DNA of 26,047 nt, taken from NCBI GenBank assembly GCA_023653245.1, contig JAMNXK010000009.1, positions 1 to 26,047 on the forward strand, written 5' to 3'. A program made the translations under genes and the position numbers. Origin of the DNA: Tagaea sp. Lineage in GTDB: Bacteria; Pseudomonadota; Alphaproteobacteria; CACIAM-22H2. The notes under the pieces were generated by a model, which worked only from the letters and a program-made list of their open reading frames with translations, was not told the origin of the DNA and made no database searches. Positions 22,150 through 26,047 of this stretch are shown one piece after another; the stretch's first letter is position 1, and the number at the start of each line of letters is the position of its first letter.

Positions 22150-23247
22150 ATGCGGGTCGCGGTCGTCGGCGCGGGCGCCATCGGCGGCGCCATCGCGCAC
22201 GCGCTCTGGCGCGCCGGCGCCGACCCGCTGCTGGTCGCCCGCAAAGCGACGGCCGAAGCGATCGCCGCACGGGGTTTGCGCGTGCGACGGCTTGGCGTCG
22301 AGGAGACTTCGCGACCGCGCGCGGCCGCCGAACCCAGGACGGCGGGTCGGCAAGACATCGTGATCGGCGCCTTGAAGGCCCAGGACTGGGCCTCGGCCCT
22401 GCCGCTGTTCGCGCCCTTGATCGGGCCGAACACCATCGTCTTGCCGGCGGTCAACGGCGTGCCGTGGTGGTACTTCCAGCGCGAGGGCGGCGTTTTCGAC
22501 GCGCGGCGCCTGGCGAGCCTCGATCCCGACGGCGCGCTCGAAGCGGCGTTCGCACCCGAGCGGCTGATCGGCACGGTCGTTTACATGGCCGTGTCGCGCG
22601 CGGGCCCGACCGAACTCGACTGGCCGACCGGCGAGCGCTTGGTGCTGGGCGCCATCGCCTCGCAAGGCGCGTCGCCGTCGCCGGCGGCCGGAATGTTGCG
22701 CGCCGCCGGGTTCGCGGTCGACACCGAGGCCGATATCCGTCGCGCGGTTTGGGCGAAACTTTTGGGCAATGTCGGCTTCAATCCGGTTTCGGCGCTGGAA
22801 CGCGCCACGGTCGCCGCGATCGTCGGGGCCCCCCGGCCGCTCGCGACGGTCCGTGCCGCGATGATCGAGACGCTCGCCGTCGCGCGCGCCGTCGGCCGCG
22901 CGCCCGACATCGGGATCGACGCGCGCATCGAACAAGCGCGGCGCTTGGGCGACTTCAAGACCTCGATGCTGCAGGACCGCGAGGCCGGCCGCGCGATGGA
23001 GATCGGCGCGCTGCTCGATGCCCCGCGCGAGATCGGCGCGCTGGCCGGCGTGCCGACGCCCACGCTCGATGCGCTCGCGCGCGCGCGCTACGTTCGATCT
23101 GAGACGACATGCTCGTGGAAACCAAGGGCAAGAGCCAAAAAGACCAAGTCCGCTAGATCGTCGATCGAGCGCTTCTTTGGTTGGCCAGACGCGGCGGGAT
23201 TCGAATCCCGCGACGCGGCGCGTCGCGCCCAGTCCCTCAGTTCGTAA
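22150..23247 (+). CDS. Ketopantoate reductase (PanE/ApbA) family protein with unusual C-terminal tail
   Basis: A 365-residue NADPH-dependent reductase of the PanE/ApbA family, which reduces 2-oxo acids. Seen: the Rossmann turn VVGAGAIGGAIA (5-16), the catalytic Lys in GALKAQD (about 77), WAKLLGNVGFNPVSAL (about 200-215) and the C-terminal helix region GIDARIEQARRLGDFKTSMLQD with PTPTLDAL near 315. Homologues normally end soon after PTPTLDAL; here about 45 extra, basic residues follow, encoded by DNA with a direct repeat, a palindrome and a hairpin, so the tail is probably acquired. The gene begins 8 bases after the binding-protein stop and is likely the operon's last gene. A role in catabolism is more likely than pantothenate synthesis. 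Confidence 0.87.
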   Translation: MRVAVVGAGAIGGAIAHALWRAGADPLLVARKATAEAIAARGLRVRRLGVEETSRPRAAAEPRTAGRQDIVIGALKAQDWASALPLFAPLIGPNTIVLPAVNGVPWWYFQREGGVFDARRLASLDPDGALEAAFAPERLIGTVVYMAVSRAGPTELDWPTGERLVLGAIASQGASPSPAAGMLRAAGFAVDTEADIRRAVWAKLLGNVGFNPVSALERATVAAIVGAPRPLATVRAAMIETLAVARAVGRAPDIGIDARIEQARRLGDFKTSMLQDREAGRAMEIGALLDAPREIGALAGVPTPTLDALARARYVRSETTCSWKPRARAKKTKSARSSIERFFGWPDAAGFESRDAARRAQSLSS

Positions 23248-23314
23248 GTTATCAAGCAATTTCAATACTGGCTTCCTCATTCAAGAGGCCTTTCCGGGCC
23301 TTTCGTGGAAACCA
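23113..23314. repeat. 12-base direct repeat bracketing an atypical segment
   Basis: TCGTGGAAACCA occurs at 23113-23124 and again at 23303-23314, starting exactly 190 bases apart; the following bases are also partly alike. Between the copies lie the odd tail of the PanE-like gene, a palindrome and two hairpins. A perfect 12-mer pair this close is unlikely by chance. Short insertion, excision scar or attachment-site duplication are possible; no transposase or integrase is present. Confidence 0.55.
23194..23227. repeat. Palindrome and adjoining hairpin, tRNA T-arm-like
   Basis: GCGGGATTCGAATCCCGC (23194-23211) is a perfect 18-base palindrome resembling a tRNA T-arm but with one base too many in the loop. 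It adjoins an 8-base-pair hairpin (CGCGACGC 23209-23216, loop GGC, GCGTCGCG 23220-23227). GACGCGGCG occurs on both sides (23188-23196, 23212-23220). No T run follows, so it is not a clear terminator. Confidence 0.6.
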
Positions 23315-23359
23315 CAGCACAAGCGCATTGTCGCCGCGATTTCTTCCGACATTTCGAGT

Positions 23360-23377
23360 CTTTACGGCGCCTTTACG
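23360..23377 (+). promoter_or_regulatory. Tandem CTTTACG repeats upstream of kdp (candidate KdpE site)
   Basis: CTTTACG occurs at 23360-23366 and 23371-23377, an 11-base period typical of OmpR/KdpE-type response regulators, which bind tandem direct repeats. It lies about 75-90 bases before the first kdp start codon, a sensible place for an activator of the K+-limitation response. kdpD and kdpE are not in the window, so the link is inferred. Confidence 0.35.
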
Positions 23378-23451
23378 CGCAGCCATCGCGTTCGCTATGG
23401 CGGCTTTATCGCCCCACGGCCCATCTTCGAAGGGCAACCTCGGAGGGGATC

Positions 23452-23535
23452 ATGGACGACGCGCTCTACATCGTTTTGGGCTTGGGCTTCTTCGCCCTGA
23501 TGGCGCTGTTCGCGCGCGGCTGCGCGCGGCTCTAG
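23452..23535 (+). CDS. 27-residue single-helix membrane peptide upstream of kdpF
   Basis: A very short gene whose product MDDALYIVLGLGFFALMALF is a single hydrophobic helix followed by a short Arg/Cys-containing tail (ARGCARL). GGAGGGG lies directly ahead of the ATG, and the stop is 11 bases before kdpF. Similar tiny peptides of the form acidic start, one helix, then A-R-x-C-x-R-L are often seen ahead of kdp genes in proteobacteria, to my recollection without assigned function. It may be an extra KdpFABC accessory subunit or a translational leader. Confidence 0.72.
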   Translation: MDDALYIVLGLGFFALMALFARGCARL

Positions 23536-23546
23536 GGGCGTCCGTC

Positions 23547-23633
23547 ATGTTCGAAATCGTCCTGGGCTCGGCCGTCGCCATCGGCCTGTTCGTCTATCTG
23601 CTCGTGGCCCTGCTGGCGCCCGAGAAGTTCTGA
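23547..23633 (+). CDS. kdpF: KdpF, small subunit of the K+-transporting ATPase
   Basis: A 28-residue single-span peptide, [20 protein letters not shown] followed by ALLAPEKF; the L-x-x-P-E-x-F ending is characteristic of KdpF, which sits against KdpA and stabilises the KdpFABC complex in the inner membrane. Position directly before kdpA confirms it. A short gap with CGGAG separates it from kdpA. Confidence 0.92.
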   Translation: MFEIVLGSAVAIGLFVYLLVALLAPEKF

Positions 23634-23664
23634 TCCCCTTCTCCTCCGTCGGAGTTCCCGTGCC

Positions 23665-25374
23665 ATGACCCTACTGGGCTGGTCGCAAATCCTGCTGTTC
23701 GTCGTCCTCGTTCTCGCCACCGCCAAGCCGCTCGGCGCGTTCATGGCCGACGTGTTCGATGGAAAGCGCACGTTCCTTTCCCCCGTGTTCGGCCCGGTCG
23801 AGCGCGTGCTCTATCGCGCGGCGGGCGTCGATCCGACGCGCGAGCAAAGCTGGCTCGGCTACGGCTTCGCCATGCTCGCGTTCAACGCGGCCGGCTTCCT
23901 GCTGCTCTACGCGATTCTGCGCCTGCAGCCGGTCCTGCCGCTCAATCCCAACGATCTGGGCGCGGTCGATCCGCATCTGGCGTTCAACACCGCCGTCAGC
24001 TTCGTCACCAATACGAACTGGCAGTCCTATGGCGGCGAATCCACGATGGGCCATCTCGCGCAGATGACGGGGCTCGCCACGCAGAATTTCCTGTCGGCGG
24101 CGACGGGGATCGGGTTGGCGCTCGCGCTGGCGCGCGGTTTCGCACGGGTCGAGAGCCAAGGCGTCGGCAATTTCTGGGCCGACCTGGTGCGCGGCGTGCT
24201 CTACGTGCTCCTGCCGCTGTCGCTGGTGGTGGCGATCCTGTTCGCGGCCTCGGGCGTGCCGCAGACCTTCTCGGCCAATATCGACGCGGAAACGCTCGAA
24301 GGTGCGTCGCAAACGATCGCGCTCGGACCCGTCGCATCGCAACTCGCGATCAAACAGTTGGGTACGAACGGCGGCGGCTTCTTCAACGCGAACTCCGCGC
24401 ACCCCTTCGAGAACCCGAACGGCTGGACGAATCTGATTTCGCTGTGGGCGATCCTGGCGATCTCGGCGGCGCTCGCCGTCACGTTCGGGCGGATCGTGGG
24501 TGCGGCGCGCCAAGGGACCGCACTTCTCGCCGCGATGACGGCGCTGCTGCTCGCGGGGCTCGCCGTCGCCTATTGGGCGGAAGCCGCCGGCAATCCGATC
24601 CTGACGGCGCTCGGCGTCGATCCTTCCGCCGGCAACATGGAAGGCAAGGAAGCGCGCTTCGGCGTCGCGTGGTCGGCCGCGTGGGCAGTGGCGACGACGG
24701 CCGCGTCCAACGGCTCGGTCAATTCGATGCACGATAGCTTCACGCCGCTCGGCGGGCTCGTGCCGATGTTCATGATCCAACTCGGCGAGATCGTGTTCGG
24801 CGGCGTCGGTTCCGGCCTTTACGGGCTGCTGGTCTATGCGGTGGTCGCGGTGTTCGTCGCGGGCCTGATGGTCGGCCGCACGCCCGAATATCTCGGCAAG
24901 AAGATCGAGGCGCGCGAGATCAAGCTTGCGAGCCTCGTGGTGCTGGTTCCGCCCGTCTTCATCCTCGGCTTGACGGCGCTGGCGTTGGCCTGGCCCGGCG
25001 CGCTCGACGGGCTCAACAACGCAGGCCCGCACGGCTTCTCCGAAGCGCTCTACGCCTATACCTCCGCCGTCGGCAACAACGGCTCGGCCTTCGCGGGGCT
25101 TTCGGCCAACGCGCCCTTCTGGAACACGACGCTGGGCGTGGGCATGCTCGTCGGCCGCTATGCGATCATCGTGCCGGTGATGGCGCTGGCCGGCGCGCTC
25201 GCCGCCAAGAAGCGCGTTCCGCCTTCGGACGGCACGTTCCCGACCGACGGGCCGATGTTCGTGATCCTGCTGTCGGGCACCATCCTGGTCGTCGGCGGCC
25301 TCACTTTTTTCCCGGCGCTCGCGCTGGGCCCCCTCGTCGAGCATTTCCTGATGCTCGCCGGCAAGACGTTCTGA
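23665..25374 (+). CDS. kdpA: KdpA, K+-binding channel-like subunit of the Kdp ATPase
   Basis: A 569-residue membrane protein, slightly longer than the E. coli subunit (557). All four selectivity-filter loops are recognisable: [11 protein letters not shown] (about 113-123), [20 protein letters not shown] (about 233-252), [14 protein letters not shown] (about 347-360) and [16 protein letters not shown] (about 468-483). It binds and conducts K+ at very low external concentration in KdpFABC. The ATG at 23665 gives the standard N-terminus [12 protein letters not shown]. It is followed after 14 bases by kdpB. Confidence 0.97.
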   Translation: MTLLGWSQILLFVVLVLATAKPLGAFMADVFDGKRTFLSPVFGPVERVLYRAAGVDPTREQSWLGYGFAMLAFNAAGFLLLYAILRLQPVLPLNPNDLGAVDPHLAFNTAVSFVTNTNWQSYGGESTMGHLAQMTGLATQNFLSAATGIGLALALARGFARVESQGVGNFWADLVRGVLYVLLPLSLVVAILFAASGVPQTFSANIDAETLEGASQTIALGPVASQLAIKQLGTNGGGFFNANSAHPFENPNGWTNLISLWAILAISAALAVTFGRIVGAARQGTALLAAMTALLLAGLAVAYWAEAAGNPILTALGVDPSAGNMEGKEARFGVAWSAAWAVATTAASNGSVNSMHDSFTPLGGLVPMFMIQLGEIVFGGVGSGLYGLLVYAVVAVFVAGLMVGRTPEYLGKKIEAREIKLASLVVLVPPVFILGLTALALAWPGALDGLNNAGPHGFSEALYAYTSAVGNNGSAFAGLSANAPFWNTTLGVGMLVGRYAIIVPVMALAGALAAKKRVPPSDGTFPTDGPMFVILLSGTILVVGGLTFFPALALGPLVEHFLMLAGKTF

Positions 25375-25388
25375 ACGGAGACTCCATC

Positions 25389-26047
25389 ATGGCACGCGCC
25401 AAGGAAATCGACCTGTTCGACCGCGCGATCCTGCGCGGGGCGGCCATCGCCGCCTTCGCCAAGCTCGACCCCCGCGCTTTGCTGCGCAATCCGGTGATCT
25501 TCGCGACCGCCGCCGTGGCGGCCGTGGCCACGCTCGCTTTCGCGCGCGATCTTGCGGCCGGTGGTGGGGCTGCGTTCTCGGGCCAGATCGCGGCGTGGCT
25601 GTGGTTCACGGTACTGTTCGCGAATTTCGCCGAAGCCGTCGCCGAAGGGCGCGGCAAGGCGCAAGCCGAATCCCTGCGCAAGACGAAGTCGGAGACTTGG
25701 GCCAAGCGCATCGTCCATCCCGACACCGGGATCTTCGAGAAGGTTCCCGCGACCGATCTCGAAATCGGCGACGTCGTCATCGTCGAGGCGGGCGATACGA
25801 TCCCGGGCGACGGCGAGGTGATCGAAGGGATCGCCTCGGTCAATGAAAGCGCGATCACGGGCGAATCGGCGCCGGTAATTCGGGAGTCCGGCGGCGACCG
25901 CTCGGCCGTGACCGGCGGCACGGTCGTGCTGTCCGACTGGATCAAAGTGCGCGTCACGGCGGCGCAAGGTTCCAGCTTCCTCGATCGCATGATCGCGTTG
26001 GTGGAGGGTGCCGCGCGCCACAAGACGCCCAACGAAATCGCGCTGAA
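25389..26047 (+). CDS. kdpB: KdpB, P-type ATPase catalytic subunit (cut by window end)
   Basis: About 219 residues of KdpB, which normally has near 680. Visible: the N-terminal [13 protein letters not shown] motif, the first membrane helices ([40 protein letters not shown]), and the actuator domain with [25 protein letters not shown] and the TGES motif in [19 protein letters not shown]. The phosphorylation DKTGT site lies beyond the window. ATG 25389 is preceded by CGGAG 12-8 bases earlier. It supplies ATP-driven energy for K+ uptake; kdpC is expected further right. Confidence 0.97.
   Translation, partial: MARAKEIDLFDRAILRGAAIAAFAKLDPRALLRNPVIFATAAVAAVATLAFARDLAAGGGAAFSGQIAAWLWFTVLFANFAEAVAEGRGKAQAESLRKTKSETWAKRIVHPDTGIFEKVPATDLEIGDVVIVEAGDTIPGDGEVIEGIASVNESAITGESAPVIRESGGDRSAVTGGTVVLSDWIKVRVTAAQGSSFLDRMIALVEGAARHKTPNEIAL

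Noticed and set aside
23109..23156. 15-residue reading frame with a basic end (plus strand)
   Set aside because: Too short and overlapping the PanE-like frame; no supporting ribosome site.
23188..23227. tRNA gene
   Set aside because: GATTCGAATC looks like a T-arm, but the loop has one base too many, the G53-C61-type pair is lost, and no matching acceptor, D-arm or anticodon arm was found on either strand.
23285..23305. Terminator AGGCC-TTTCCG-GGCCT
   Set aside because: Stem of only 5 base pairs and a poor T run; not enough to call.
23671..25344. 557-residue minus-strand open frame
   Set aside because: Mirror of kdpA with Arg/Glu/His-rich shadow composition and no domain.

Overview
The window is a strongly GC-rich, densely coded stretch of a bacterial chromosome or large replicon. 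Gene content (TRAP transporter with fused DctQM, PotABCD-like ABC importer, PuuE and AllA proteins, a KdpF-KdpA-KdpB series preceded by an extra tiny membrane peptide) and the codon usage fit an alphaproteobacterium, perhaps Rhodospirillales-like; this is inference from style, not from a marker gene.

Left block (1-7866, minus strand): one operon reading leftwards from a TRAP binding protein (DctP) through a fused TRAP membrane protein (DctQM), a DUF6807/PmoA-type protein, a D-2-hydroxyacid dehydrogenase, an APH-fold kinase, an enolase homologue that lacks the usual active-site His, and an FAH-fold hydrolase/lyase, then into a further gene that leaves the window. From DctQM onward every junction overlaps by 4 or 8 bases. 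This looks like a complete uptake-and-catabolism unit for an unidentified carboxylate or sugar-acid-like substrate and is the best candidate here for an undescribed pathway. A broken GntR/UTRA regulator (7953-8389) lies divergently beside it.

Middle block (8736-17212, plus strand): a molybdopterin-binding hydroxylase large subunit without its partner subunits, a PotA-like ABC ATPase, an isopenicillin-N-synthase-type 2-oxoglutarate/Fe(II) oxygenase, an MmgE/PrpD protein, an AllA-like ureidoglycolate lyase, a PuuE-like allantoinase, and a Rieske oxygenase, nearly all joined by 4-8 base overlaps. Two minus-strand genes follow tail to tail (cupin; second Rieske oxygenase, 17213-19181). A divergent promoter region then leads to the two ABC permeases, the Tat-exported binding protein and a PanE/ApbA-like reductase (19352-23247). 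Together these suggest import and oxidative breakdown of a nitrogen-rich (ureide or N-heterocycle-type) compound.

Right block (23452-26047, plus strand): the start of a kdp high-affinity K+ ATPase operon (27-residue peptide, KdpF, KdpA, KdpB cut by the window end). Between the PanE-like gene and kdp lies an odd roughly 200-base segment with a 12-base direct repeat, an 18-base perfect palindrome resembling a tRNA T-arm, and a second strong hairpin. It may be the scar of a small insertion.

No rRNA, intact tRNA, CRISPR array or recognisable transposase was seen.
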